Notes: generated by a model from the sequence alone, not told the origin. 64,000 nucleotides of DNA from Chelonoidis abingdonii (GCF_003597395.2 NC_133771.1:45783132-45847131), one strand, 5' to 3'; positions 10,626 through 22,690 are shown, counted from the first letter of the stretch. Numbers and translations: made by a program.

Positions 10626-12690
10626 GCCCACCATCCCCTTGGTTTCACAATAGGTACATGCCTTCCAACTTCTGCAACAAATGAAAAAGTGGTTCTATGG
10701 AGAACAGTGTTCTTCTCTCCGCAACCTGATTCATCCCCAGAAAAAGTTCATCCTGTACATTAAATGAGGCAGGGGGCCTGTGGCAAAAAAAATAGTATGT
10801 GCTCATGTAATTAAATACTAGATCATTATGCACATACACAAAGGGGGCCAAATTAAGGTCACACAGGCAAACTTAATTCTGGCCTTCCCTAACTTTTGAG
10901 GCTTGACTTCTCCAACTTTAATAATGTTCTTTCAACATAATTTTGTCTGTTTATATTATAAAAAATAATCTATTCCTGTCCCTAGTTCCATTTTAATTTT
11001 TTTAATTCATGAAAGTTTAAAAACAGTTATTTTAAAATAAATAACTTGGTACCCCTGCCTGTTTCTAAATGTACATGTTTTTGAAACTTCTACATAATCC
11101 TGCTTTATGATTTTTGAAATTAAAAAAACAAAACAAAAATACACACTAATTTCAACAGATTCCCTGGCTACTGTTTATTTCCCTGTCCACGCCCAGCATC
11201 CATTTTCTATCACTCCACCAGTCAAGCCAATCCCCCTTGCACACAGTGAAACAACCAAATCACTCTGGGGCTTCTGAAACATTGAATGTGTGAGCCCTCT
11301 GCTCAAGTGCATCTAAGGGCAATGGGGAAAGACATCATTAAGCCATTTTTCTGCTCCTCCAAGCCCAAGGGCAATTTGGGGGCTGCTTCATCTCCACACA
11401 CAAATTAGAGCAGCCTCAAGGCTCAAGTGGTGTCATCTTCTGCACTTCACATGCCCTATGCTGGAGAAAACTGCATAGCCAGCACCACATCAGCTGAGGA
11501 TTCCTTCCATTTAGGGAAACATTAAGTCCACTTTATACTCCTGGAGTGATAAAAGGGGACTTATCACAGGGCAGGATCTGGCCCTTTGTGTTACTACAAT
11601 TCTTATGTGCTGAGTTTGGTGAACAGTCTACTGATTTTACAAATGCGAAGATGAATTCAAAGTCACTGCATAGGAATTTAGAAGCACCTTCCAAAAGCAG
11701 TAGTAAGCCATAGGGTTGAGACTGAATTCTAAGTTATCTCTGAGAGTACTTGTAAATAACCTTAGTGGGTGTCCATGTATTGCCTTGTGTAATCAACTGT
11801 GAAGAAGTCTCAAGTTTTGTCTTGCAGTCCTAGTTTTACAAAGGCTCAGGTCCAGGACAGTGCTTATAAAGCTTCTAAGTAAACTGTTTTTCGCTGTGAG
11901 GTAGTGTAATGAGCATTTCTAGACTATCATCTCTGAACAGGTCAAAAGGATAAGGATTCGGGGACAATGTGTACTGTAGAGCTACTGGCACTTAAAAAGA
12001 CAGAGATCCTATTTTTTGATAATTTAAATATAGAAAGCTTGGAGAGGTGAATTTTACTAAAGTTTAATTTCAATATACATCTTTCCAACAATTCCAGATA
12101 CATTTTCAGTTTAGGATTTGAAGTCTCTCACTATTATCACTTTTCATCAAGTCAAAAGTGGAAAGACGGAAGGCTCAGAGTGAAGAACAGAAAGAATGTA
12201 AAAAACAGGATTATTTTTAACAAATTGCAAATCTTTATGAGCCGATTTCTCCAATAGGCACATGCATTGCGAATGTACCAATCTGTGCATTTGTCTGTAC
12301 TCATCCTCTCTCTACCTGTTCATGACTCCATGGAATTACAATGAGGAAGAAGCAGAGAGTGTCCCTTTGTGCATGCACATGTGCCCTCCTCTTTAAACTA
12401 CAATGCAAAGGACCCTGAAGCTAGGATGTCATGTTGTGTGTTTGTTTGTCTGGCCATAGTAAAGACTGTTGCTGGTTTTTCCTGGAAGGATAGACAAAAG
12501 TTTTATCGGTTCTTAGACTGTCCAGTTAGAGCACTTTCTTTTCTGAAGTGATTATAAAAACTTTTAAACTGGTATAGTATGTTTACTAAAGCAGTAGGAT
12601 TTCACAGAGGCATGTGATACTGAATGCTTATTGTTGTGAATTAATCATAAGTATATATTTGATTGAAGGAATAAACTAGAGTTTGCAACT
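10626..12690. other. unannotated AT-rich stretch
   Basis: No gene, RNA or classifiable repeat recognised across about 2 kb. Open frames are short (68 codons or fewer) and featureless. Confidence 0.5.
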
Positions 12691-12761
12691 GAGGCTATGT
12701 CTACACTGCAATTAAACACCTGCAGCTGGCCCATGGCAGCTGACTTGGGCTAGCAGGGCTT
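12691..12761. mobile_element. left part of a palindromic DNA transposon, split by CR1
   Basis: 'ggctatgtctacactgcaatt' and 'cagctggcccatggcagctga' match one arm of a palindromic transposon family common in turtles. The arm stops at the CR1 junction and resumes at 14927. Confidence 0.6.
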
Positions 12762-13592
12762 AGAATCATAGAATCATAGATTATTAGGGTTGGAAGAGAC
12801 CTCAGCAGATTATCTAGTCCAATCCCCTGCTCAAAGCAGGACCAACACCAACTAAATCATCCCAGCCAGGGCTTTGTCAAGCCAGGCCTTAAAAACCTCT
12901 CAGGATGGAGATTCCACCACCTCCCTAGGTAACCCATTCCAGTGCTTCACCACCCTCCTACTGAAATAGTGTTTCCTAATATCCAACCTAGACCACCCCC
13001 CACTGCAACATGAGACCATTGCTCCTTGTTCTGTCATCTGCCACCACTGAGAACAGCCAAGCTCCATCCTCTTTGAAACCCCCCTTCAAGTAGTTGAAGG
13101 CTGTTATCAAATCCTCCCTCGTTCTTCTCTTCTGCCGACTAAATAACCCCAATTCCCTCAGCCTATTCTCATAAGCCATGTGCCCCAGCCTCCTAATCAT
13201 TTTCGTTGCTGTCCGCTGGACTCTCTCCAATTTGTCCACATTCCTTCTGTAGTGGGGGCCCAAAACTGGATGCAATACTCCAGATATGGCCTCACCAGTG
13301 CCGAATAGAGGGGAATAATCACTTCCCTCGATCTGCTGGCAATGCTCCTACTAATACAGCCCAATATGCTGTTGACCTTCTTGGCAACAAGGACACACTG
13401 CTGACGCATATCCAGCTTCTCATACACTGTAATCCCCAGATCCTTTTTCCCAGAACTGCTGCTTAGCCAGTCGGTCCCCAGCCTGTAGTGGTGCATGGGA
13501 TTCCTCCTTTCTAAGTGCAGGGGTCTGCACTTGTCCTTGTTGAACCTCATCAGATTTATTTTGGCCCAATCCTCCAATTTGTCTAGGTCACT

Positions 13593-14081
13593 CTAGACCC
13601 TATCCCTACCCTCCAGCGTATCTACTTCTCCCCCAAGCTTAGTGACATCTGCAAACTTGCTGAGGGTGCAATTCATCCTATCATCCAGATCATTAGTAAA
13701 GATGTTGAACAAAATCGGCCCCAGGACCAACCCCTTGGGCACTCTGCTTGATATTGGCTGCCAACTAGATCTCGAGCTGTTGATCACTACACAATGAGCC
13801 CAACAATCTAGCCAGCTTTCTATCCACCTGATAGTCCATTAATCCAGTCCATATTTCTTTAACTTGCTAGCAAGAATATTGTGGGAAACCTTATCAAAAG
13901 CTTTACTAAAGTGAATCACATCCACTGCTTTCCCCATATCCACAGAGGCAGTTATCTCATCATAGAAGGCAATCAGACTGGCCAGGCATGACTTGTCCTT
14001 GGTGAATCCATGTTGACTGTTCCTGATCACCTTCCTTTCCCCCAAGTGCTTCAAAATGGATTCCTTGAGGACCTGTTCCAT
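13593..14081 (-). pseudogene. CR1 ORF2 reverse transcriptase core, inactivated
   Basis: The frame 14081-13839 carries the 'QHGFTK..SCL..LIAFYDEIT' block and motif A in the form HFSKAFDKVSH. The frame 13787-13593 carries 'VPKGLVLGPILFNIFTNDLDD' and the catalytic motif as FADVTKL. CR1 enzymes normally have FADDTKL, so the second catalytic aspartate is replaced by valine. A frameshift and a stop also separate motifs A and C. Confidence 0.85.
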
Positions 14082-14215
14082 GATTTTTCCAGGGACTGAA
14101 GTGAGGCTGACTGATCTGAAGCTCCCCGGGTTCTCTTTCTTCCCTTTTTAAAAGACAGGCACTATATTTGCCTTTTTCCAATCGTCTGGGACCTACCTCT
14201 GATCACCACGAATTT

Positions 14216-14914
14216 TCAAAGATAATGGCTAAATGGCTCTGCAATCACATCATCCAACTCCCTCAGCACCCTTTTGTGCATTAGATCTGGACCCATGGAC
14301 TTGTGCGCATCCAACTTTTCTAAATAGTCTTTAACCTGTTCTTTCACCACTGAAGGCTGCTCACCTCTTCCCCATACTGTGTTGTCCAGTGCAGCAGTCT
14401 GGGAACTGACCTTTTCTGTGAAGACTGAGGCAAAAAAAGCATTGAGTACTTCAGCTTTTTCTACATCATCTGTTACTAGGTTGCCTCTCCAGTTCAGTAA
14501 GGGTCCCACACTTTCCCTGACCTTCTTGTTGCTAACATACCTGTAGAAACCCTTCTTGTTACCCTTCACATCCCTTGTTATTTGCAACTCCTTGGCCTTC
14601 CTGATTACACCCCTGCATGCTCTAGCAATATTCTTATACTCCTCCCTAGTCATCTGTCCAAATTTCCACTTCTTGTAAGCTTCCTTTTTGAGTTTAAGCT
14701 CACCAAGCTGGTTGTCTGCCATAGTTGCTATTCTTTCTGCACATTGGGATGGTTGTTCCTGCGCCTTCAGTAAGGCTTCTTTAAAACACAGCCAGCTCCC
14801 CTGGACTCCTTTTCCCCTCATATTAGCCTCCAAGGGGTTCCTGCCCATCAGTTCCCCAAGGGAGTCAAAGTCTGCTTTTCTGAAGTCCAGGGTCTGTATT
14901 TTGCTACTCTCCAT
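14216..14914 (-). pseudogene. CR1 ORF2 segment, pre-RT linker and start of RT (232 codons open)
   Basis: The product is lysine-rich and contains typical CR1 linker words (for example [58 protein letters not shown]). The last block is the 'G.D..H..vLkeL' entry into the RT fingers. The 5' truncation has removed the endonuclease domain, so this ATG is incidental. It is the longest genuine open frame in the window but has no independent function. Confidence 0.85.
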
Positions 14915-14926
14915 TCTTCCTTTTGT

Positions 14927-15015
14927 GCTTGGGCTACGTTATAGAGCTGTTTAATTGCAGTATAGATGTTTGGGCTCTGGCTGGAGCCTGGCCTCTGGGA
15001 CCCTACAGGATGGGG
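14927..15015. mobile_element. right part of the palindromic DNA transposon split by CR1
   Basis: 'gggctacgttatagagctgtttaattgcag.atagatgtttgggctc.ggctggagcc' continues the arm begun at 12691. The element is truncated after about 15010 and the second palindromic arm is missing. Confidence 0.55.
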
Positions 15016-15747
15016 CAGGGGGAAGTGAGTTCCTGTTGAAATGATTACTTTAATGCTGCTGGGACTTTATTGTGTTATGAATGATGTTAGAACACTTATA
15101 CATTGGAGAGACATTTTTAAAATTATTTTAAATCTAAATAAATAAAAACACCTGCAGAGTATACTTGATTTTTTTATACCCTGATGAAACTTTGACAGAA
15201 AAGTAGTTGTCAGGTTAGCAGGAATGTTGCTGTCTTCTGATGTCTCTCTGTCATTTTGTAGCTTTTAAAGCTACCACTATGAAGGGGGCGGAGGGAGAAG
15301 TGGAAGAGCAAATAGGCTGTGAGAGGCAGGCAGAATATCTACTGGCACATGAGGGAAATGCACACTGAAGTGACAATTCTGACATCCTTTAAAGCGATAT
15401 TTTTTTATGGGCCTCTCGTTGCTAACAGACACAGGAGAGTGCACAAGGATTCCAGCTGCCCTTTATGTGGCTGCACAAAGGATGTAGGGAATGAGGGGTA
15501 TGTGTGTACTGTCCCCTAATACGTGAATTTGGATACCATGATGATGGGGGCACAGTATAAAAACAGAACAGAGGAAGCTAGAATCTGGTCCTATGTGCAT
15601 CGGATCTGTGACAGAGTTAAATATTCAATAAATAACTGATACCTTAATAGTTAGCATCTAGTATGCTATTCTTTCTTTTTTTTTCAGCATCACTCATGTT
15701 TTGCTTGGATTATATAGAAGGACAAATCCTTCAGGAATGGACTAGGA
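15016..15747. other. unannotated stretch
   Basis: No recognisable feature. The open frame at 15319-15519 (+) has no motif that I recognise. Confidence 0.45.
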
Positions 15748-15822
15748 CGGACAGGGGGTTGGACTAGATGACTTCCTGAGGTCCCTTCCAACCCTGATAT
15801 TCTATGATTCTATGATTCTATG
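15748..15822 (+). mobile_element. CR1 LINE 3' tail
   Basis: 'ggacagggggttggactagatga..tcctgaggtcccttccaaccctg' ends in three exact copies of the octamer attctatg (15799-15822), the diagnostic CR1 terminus. It is only 75 bp, an extreme 5' truncation. Confidence 0.9.
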
Positions 15823-15914
15823 AAATCAAAAACAAATAAAAATTTAGAGCGTTTGTGTTTTGGAGCTTTTTCTAAAAAAAAGACACACTTCTTTGGGTTG
15901 CAGATTAACAATGA

Positions 15915-16050
15915 TGTTATCCTTATTATTATTTCTGACACGTTGACCGTGTGCTAAGTGCTGCACATAACACAGAGGGCCCCTACTAGAGATTACAGTC
16001 TAAGTGGACAGGAGTAATAATACTGGTACAAACTACTCTGACCAAAGGCA
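15915..16050. repeat. old unclassified interspersed repeat
   Basis: 'gtgctaagtgctgcacataacacagagggcccct...gattacagtctaag' resembles a repeat widespread in sauropsids and related to the segment at 5295-5355. Confidence 0.4.
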
Positions 16051-16321
16051 GATTGTCTGAGAACACTGTAATATTTTAAAACAGGGAAGAGAATGCCTAA
16101 TGCAGGTGCATTAACACTGGTCAGGTTGGCAGAGGAACTCTGGGGCAAATCCTGCTTCATCCTCAGCAGCTGAATAGGACTCCTTCACAGTTGAAAAGAA
16201 ACCTAGCGGTTGAGGCTACACAGGCTTTGCCCTCTCATGGGAAGGAAGTAGCCATGTTGCTGATGCAGCACCACAGATGTAGAAGAAACAGAGTATACGT
16301 GGGCTATGGGATGGGTTAGAG

Positions 16322-16604
16322 CAGTGCTTCTTGAAGCCGGTCTGCCACTTGTTCAGGGAAAGCCCCTGGCGGGCCACGCTGGTTTGTTTACCTGCCGCGT
16401 CTGCAGATTCGGCCAATCGCAGCTCCCACTGGCCGTGGTTCACCACATCTCTCGGCCCATGCTGCTTCCCACAGGCCCCATTGACCTGGAGTGGCGAACC
16501 GCGGCCAATGGGAGCTGCAATCGGCTGAAGCTGCAGATGTGGCAGGTAAAAGCCTGCCAGGGGCTTTCTCTGAACAAGCGGCGGACTGTCTTTGAGAACC
16601 ACTG
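16322..16604. mobile_element. palindromic hAT MITE, 283 bp
   Basis: Bounded by perfect 8-bp duplications 'ggttagag' (16314-16321 and 16605-16612). Ends are CAGTGCTTCTTGA and TTTGAGAACCACTG, an imperfect terminal inverted repeat. The interior is a long imperfect palindrome: 'ttgttcaggga' pairs with 'tctgaacaagcg', and 'ccaatcgcagctcccactggccg' is the complement of 'ggccaatgggagctgcaatcgg'. The open frames on both strands (16216-16680) are shadows of this element. Confidence 0.9.
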
Positions 16605-16845
16605 GGTTAGAGTACAGGATTCATTGCTACATGAATCTTTTTCCTATGTACTCCTCTATGTTGTGGGGGCATCCAAATAAGAGGCCTACATTGGCTAGTC
16701 AAATCACTGGGCTAGAGTAGCCTCTACAAAGTTACTCTCTATATATCACACCCACATTTCTCCCGTGGACCTGTCCAGCAATGCAGGGTAGCTATTGGGG
16801 TTTGGATTTTGGCATAGTTCCCACACTGTGTTGTAATGTAATAAC

Positions 16846-18480
16846 TAGGGCTGTCTATTAGTCGCAGTTAACTCACGGGATTAACTCAAAAAAATGAATT
16901 GCTATTAAAAAATTAATCATGATTAATCACACTGTTAATAGAATATCAATTTAAATTTATTGAATGTTTTAAATGTTTTTCTACGTTTTCAAATATATTG
17001 ATTTCTATTACAACACAGAACACAAAGTGTACAGTGCTCACTTTATATTATTTTTATTACAAATATTTGCACTGTAAAAATGATAAACAAAAGAAATAGT
17101 ATTTTTCAGTTCACCTTATACAAGTACTGTAGTGCAATATCTTTATTATGAAAGTGTAACTTACAAATGTAGATTTTTTTTGTTACATAACTGCACTCAT
17201 AACCAAAACAATGTAAAACTTTAGAGCCTATAAGTCCACTCAGTCCTACTTCTTGTTCAGCCAATTGCTAAGACAAACAAGTTTGTTTACATTTATGGGA
17301 GATACTGCTGGCTGTTTCTTATTTACAAGTCACCTGAAAGTGAGAACGGACGTTCACATGGCATTTTTGTAGCTCACATTACGAGGTCTTTACGTGCCAG
17401 ATATGCTAAACATTTATATGCCCCTTCATGCTTCAGCCACCATTCCAGAAGACATGCTCCCATGCTAATGATGCTCATTAAAAAAATAGTGCATTAATTA
17501 AATTTGTGACTGAACTCCTTGGAAGAGAATCGTATGTTTCCTTTTCTGTTTTACCCGCATTCTGTCATATATTTCATGTTATAGCAGTCTCAGATGATGA
17601 CCCAGCACATGTTCATTTTAAGAACACTTTCAGAATAGATCTGACAAAATGGAAAGAAGGTATCAATGTGAGATTTCTAAAAATAGCTACAGCACTCAAA
17701 CTCAAAGTTTAAGAATCTGAATTGCCTTCCAAAATGTGATTGGGACGGGGTATGGAGCATGCTTTCAGAAGTCTTAAAAGAGCAACACTCCAATGAGGAA
17801 ACTACAGAACCTGAACCATCAAAAAAAAGAAAATCAACCTGCTGGTGGCATCTGACTCAGATAATGAAAGTTAACATACATCAATCCGCTCTGCTGTGGA
17901 TCATTATTGAGCAAAACCCATCATCAACATGGATGTCCTCTGGAATAGTGGTTGAAGCATGAAGCGACATATGACTCTTTAGCACATCTGGCCTGTAAAT
18001 ATCTTGTGACATTGGCAACAACAGTGCCTGTTCTCACTTTCAGGTGACATTGTACATAAGAAGCGGGCAACATTATCTCCTAAAATTGCAACCAAACTTG
18101 TTTGTTTGAGCGATTGACTGAAGTAGGACTGAGTTGACATGTAGGCTCAATAGTTTTACATTGTTTTATTTCTGAATGCAGTTTTTTTGGACATAATTCT
18201 ACATTTGTAAGTTCAACTTTCATGATAAATAGATTGCACTACAGTACTTGTATTAGATGAACTGGAAAATACTATTTCTTTGGTTTTTTTACTTTTAAAA
18301 TATTTGCTATAAAAAATAAATATAAAGTGAACACTGTACACTTTGTATTCTGTGTTGTAACTGAAATCAATATATTTTAAAATGTAGAAAACATCCAAAA
18401 ATATTTAAATAAATGGTCATGTATTGTTGTTTAAGAGCATGATTAATCGTGATTATTTTTTTAATTGCTTGACAGCCCTA
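16846..18480 (+). mobile_element. hAT transposon, 1.6 kb, with giant inverted arms
   Basis: Ends TAGGGCTGTC and GACAGCCCTA are terminal inverted repeats, flanked by 8-bp duplications differing at one base (gtaataac at 16838-16845, gtaaaaac at 18481-18488). The left arm (about 16846-17500) is the reverse complement of the right arm (about 17950-18480), so the element could fold into a hairpin of several hundred base pairs. The right side retains the transposase 3' coding end. The left arm carries an inverted copy of the same coding end (17258-17347 against 18026-18118), so the structure probably arose by inverted duplication of the 3' end after loss of the 5' half. Confidence 0.9.
17500..18120 (+). 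pseudogene. hAT transposase, C-terminal half, decayed
   Basis: Open segments 17506-17712 and 17759-17962 encode a hAT-type core ('FLKIATAL', then an acidic 'EVLKEQHS.EETTEPEP' linker). Near 18026-18118 comes the dimerisation region read as LFSLSGDIVHKKRATLSP, similar to the 'ERlFS.aG.i....R..L.p' hallmark of hAT transposases. Stops and a short deletion just before LFSLSGD break the frame, and the N-terminal BED finger and first catalytic residues are absent. It is not functional. Confidence 0.75.
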
Positions 18481-18596
18481 GTAAAAACCCTTAAACAGTG
18501 GATGACTGCCCAGCTCTTTAAGAGACTCCATCAAGAACATAAATGTCACTATTTACAATTCCTGGGAAATAGTTTTATGCATCCAGATTATATAAT

Positions 18597-18985
18597 AGAA
18601 ATGTAGGGCTGGAATGGACCTCAAGGGATCATTAGTCCAGCCTCCTGTTCTGAGACAGGACCAAGCAGGCTCAGACCATCCCTGACAGGAGTTTGTCTAA
18701 CCTGTTCTTAAAAACCTCCAGTGACAGAGATTCCACAGTCTCCCCTGGTCACCTATTCTGGTGCTTCACTATCCTCATAGTTTAGTTAGAAACTTTTCCC
18801 TAATATCTAGCCTATATCTCCCTTGCTGGAGCTTATGCTAATTACTCCTTCCCCTTTCAGTGATCATGGAGAACAAACAATCGCCATTCTCTTCATAACA
18901 GCCCTTGACATATTTGAAGAGTGTTATTAGGTCCTCCCCACGCCCCAGTCTTCTTTTCTCAAGACTAACCATGCTCAGTTTATTT
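18597..18985 (-). mobile_element. CR1 LINE 3' end
   Basis: 'tagggctggaatggacctcaagggatcattagtccagcctcctg' is the complement of a CR1 3' tail. It continues into the region encoding the ORF2 C-terminus ('cctgttcttaaaaacctccagtgacagagattccacag'). Decayed and 5'-truncated. Lacks octamer repeats. Confidence 0.85.
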
Positions 18986-21905
18986 ATTTATTTTAACCTT
19001 TCCTGATGGATCAGGTTTCTAAACCTTTTACAATAGTTCTAACAACAAATATTTCTAAGGTTCTCTTAGAATGGATTAATTTTATCAATGGAGGATAATG
19101 GCATTTGGCTTGTATGCTGTCCTGAGGGGCTCTACCATAGCAAGGAGATTGCTAATCCACATAAATTGTCCTGGAGCAAAACTACTCAATTACTTAGATG
19201 TTTTCTGGAATTCGATGGAATCATAAGAAATCAGAGTGCTGTATATTTTACCTGCAGTCAGCAGCTAACAGCCTTTTGAGGTTTTTTTTTTTTTTTTTTT
19301 CCTGGCATGATGAGTTCAGAAAATTTATTTTAACCCCCTTTTTATAGTTTAGTCTTCCTGGAATTCCTGGTTGATTCCATGGTTCTAATACTAAATATTT
19401 GCTGTTGCAAAGGTAATCCATAGCAATGATGTCAGGCAGTGAAGTCTGCCCCCCACCATCCACCAATGGTAATCAACAAAGCTTCCACAGTTTCTGATAG
19501 CTGAGGTCTGTTTTCACTATTTCAGGTGATTAGTCAGATATAAACAAAAAATTCTGAATAGAAAGCTAGTTTCTCTCTCCCCTCCACTCCTCACGGCAGG
19601 CCATTTGGCTGGCTCTAACATGAAGGAGAACAAATATTCTGAGGTTTAGTTCTATTTTAGATTTTCCCGCTCCCCAGTTTCTAGAGACTGATGAGCCCAT
19701 ATCAGACTGGGTAACCTTTTTCAACAAATAATAAAAACTGTGGGATTCACTGGAGTGCTTAGTACAACTGGAAATCTCTCAACAGAGCTCTGCTGTCTGA
19801 CCTCATGTATAGTCAGTGAAGTATTAAGGCAGAGGTGACCCAGGCCTGTCGATGACAGGGGGAGGGGGTTAGAGTGAGGGCAGCAGGCTTGTGCAGGATT
19901 ACCCTGCATGCTCAGTCCATGTGAGCATGCTCAGTCGAAGCCAAGCAGCAAGGGGGGGGGGGCATGTGATTCCACATTTCCCCCCTCCCCTCTCCCACAT
20001 CACGTTTGCATTAAGGCAAGGAGATCTTTAATTCCCAACACATTGTTATGACAGAGACTTTTGCAGCTGATGCTTTTTCCAGGAGCAAAGTCCTGTAGGA
20101 CCAACCCTCCTGGAACAAAGATTTTTAATTGAAACTGTGTCCCTTCGTGGCAACTTTCAGAATCACAAAACTTTGGAACTGCTCACAGTCCTCTTGCATT
20201 CTGAATACTCTTGTTTCATCTCAGAGTTCTAGGAAGTGCTGGCAAAGATAATGAAGGGAAAGCCAGAGAGATGCATTGCTGATCCATGGTTACGCTCCAC
20301 AGCTCTTAATAGACTTCCCTGCACTACTCAAGAAGCTGAACACAGTGACCCAAATGCCAAGTCAGAAGAAGGTCAATTCTGCTGTGAAAGAATCTCTGAT
20401 CACCAGATGTTCTCCTTGGAAATCACTGTTAAACAGACTGTAGTGCTCCTGGTCTCTGCTTGAGAAAATTGGAACCAATGTGCACAGTGTTTGTAAGGCC
20501 TTGATTTGTGAGCATCTTAAAGCCAGAAATGAAATCCCCCTGTTCAGGCTGTAACTTCAGCTGCCAGGCTAATCAGTTAACTCCCTGTCATATTAAAACT
20601 GTGCAATTTGCATTGGCTTCTGTTTTTTTTCCTGGAGTAACTAGTACCAGGGATTGGCATTCCAGTAAAGCTGCCTCTATCTAAACCTATAAACCTAAAG
20701 ATGACTCCTTTGGGATCTTCTTAAATCTTTTGGCTTTAATCGACAGTTCCTCTTGTTGCAGCATGTCTTTAGTTGTTAAACTACATATGTTAACAGTGTC
20801 TTGATCCAACTGGGTGTAGTAACTGACTCAACAATCAATAAACTGCGGAAAAAAGGGAAAATCCAAAGGACCCTTCCCATCGGGGAGAACTAAATTCAGA
20901 TCATAACACTTTCTCAGATCTATTTTGTCTCAGCCTAACAGGATCCAGGAATCTGTTCCCTCCCATATGCGTTAAGTACTCTGACAACAGTACAAACAGA
21001 AGTTTGCTACTAAGGAACAAAGAATTCCCAATGAATAATATGTTGAATGAATTTAGCTTGTTTTCTGTCTCATGGAATAACTGAGTAAATCATGACTTCT
21101 TGACTGTATTCAACACTGGAATTTATTCAACAAATATAATTAACTCCTTGGATCGATAAAGAATATTTATAATTCAGCTGTTGCTTAGTTGTAATAGGTC
21201 ATCTAAGTCACTGGATGTTAGTTCTGTTCCCTGACTGCATCTGCATGTATTTCTGGCACAGTACTTGTTGCTTGCAAAGGGAAATTGAAGTCTTTACACA
21301 TACTTTTTTGTGAACGTTTAAAATTTTTTTTTTCTGTGAATGTGGCAGTAAAGCTTCGTCATTTAAATTCATGGGATATAAAAAAAAGGAGCTTATGCAC
21401 AATGGAGAAGTGAATTAATTACAAATATAATGTTTTGTGGACTTTTATTCTCCTAGCCTTTACACCTCTCTTACTGATGGAGGTTCTTATGCACCTGTAA
21501 CACTACATATCAAAAGACTTGGATTAAGTGCAGAGTGGCAAATGCTAGTTTAGAAGTGGGGCCAAGTCACTAAGGGAGCAGATGCATTTGCAGCAGTCAG
21601 TCTCTCTCTCTCTCTCATGCCTGTCACCTCAATCGGGGTATGGGCCACCAACCGCAGATCTCCAGAGTAGGAAGCATGATATTAGACAGTAAACTGTTTG
21701 GGATTAGGACCATTTCTTTGGGACTATCACTGTTTATTGAAGCTGTTTTGTTTGCAAGAACAACATTTCATCTTCATGTTTGTTGCCACAAATTGAGAAA
21801 AAAAGGATTAGAAGAATCATCTTCCTTAGTGTATGTGACTTGCTTAACTATATTATATCTGAAAATATGTCTGTATCCACAAACAGTCTTCATGGTCAAG
21901 ATAAA
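18986..21905. other. unannotated ~2.9-kb stretch
   Basis: No gene or classifiable repeat recognised. It contains a long T-run (about 19280-19301), a G-run (about 19952-19962) and a short CT microsatellite (21600-21617). Open frames are 100 codons or fewer with no known motif. Confidence 0.5.
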
Positions 21906-22140
21906 AGAGCCCAAGTTTAGGAGTCAAACACGTGGGTTCTAATAACATGGATACTTGGTGTGTGACCTTGGGCAAGTCTCAAGCTCTGTGCCTCAGTTTC
22001 CCATCTGCAAAATGGGGCTAATAATATTTAATTTCCTACCATACAGGGGAATTGTGAGGTTTATATTAATTAGTTAATATTTATAGAAGGCTTTAAATAT
22101 CTAAAGCTCTGCACAATGTGTCACCAGTAAGTTTTACTAT
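21906..22140 (+). repeat. MIR SINE, nearly full length
   Basis: Shows the MIR landmarks in order: 'gagcccaagtttaggagtcaaacacgtgggttct', then 'gtgtgaccttgggcaagtctc', 'gtgcctcagtttcccatctgcaaaatgggg' and the AT-rich 3' part. It is about 235 bp and well preserved for such an old family. Confidence 0.9.
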
Positions 22141-22574
22141 TATATTTTTTGTTATTCCTTGCTGAAAATTTTAAAAATTCCCATCCACCATTATTTGTGT
22201 TTACTTTCCCCTTCAAATATATTTTCATTCCCCTAAAATAAATAGGATTCCTTATTCTTAAAATCTGCTTTTCCTCATAGATTTCCTTATAAGTCCTGAT
22301 GTAATTAGGATACATGTTTACTATGTAACTCATTGTCAATAGAAATAATTTGTTACAAGAAACTAAAAGCTCTTCTCTAGCCTCTGTTCTCCTTTCCATT
22401 TGATATTCATGTTATAGTTATCATGCCTCAGCAATGGATGTTAACAGCCTTAAGTAACCTCTTCACCTTAAGGCAATATAGACCATTTAGTGCTAAATAA
22501 AAAAAGAAGTTATATAAAGATTCCAGTTTGTAACATCATAAAAGAAACATCAAGAAGGCTGTATCTTTGTGTGC
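22141..22574. other. unannotated stretch
   Basis: AT-rich with nothing recognised. The minus open frame 22399-22121 partly overlaps the MIR and is chance. Confidence 0.45.
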
Positions 22575-22690
22575 CGATTCAGTCAGTAAACACAACTTGA
22601 CAAAGATCACACAGGAAGTCTGTGATGGAGCAGGAATTTGAACTCAGGTCTCCTAAGACCTAAGCTATTGCCTTAACCGCTGGATCATTT
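22575..22690 (-). repeat. MIR SINE, partial
   Basis: 'gatcacacaggaagtctgtgatggagcaggaatttgaactcaggtct' followed by 'gccttaaccgctggatcat' is the complement of the MIR tRNA-derived half. The B-box-like word lies within 'tttgaactca'. Confidence 0.7.

Larger units (their letters stand above)
12762..14926 (-). mobile_element. CR1 LINE, ~2.2 kb, 5'-truncated, inserted in a DNA transposon
   Basis: The plus-strand left end 'agaatcatagaatcatagat..agggttggaagagacct' is the complement of the CR1 3' tail with octamer repeats. The body encodes decayed ORF2 on the minus strand in successive frames: 14914-14216, 14081-13839, 13787-13593, 13577-13197 and 13275-12988. The host transposon reads continuously across the element once it is removed, and a 4-bp duplication 'gctt' (12758-12761 and 14927-14930) flanks it. 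This is the best-preserved CR1 in the window and implies a fairly recent insertion. Confidence 0.9.

Noticed and set aside
18596..18985. Processed pseudogene of a host mRNA
   Set aside because: Sequence is fully explained as a CR1 3' end in reverse orientation.
21600..21617. CT microsatellite as a regulatory GAGA-type element
   Set aside because: Short simple repeat with no supporting promoter context.
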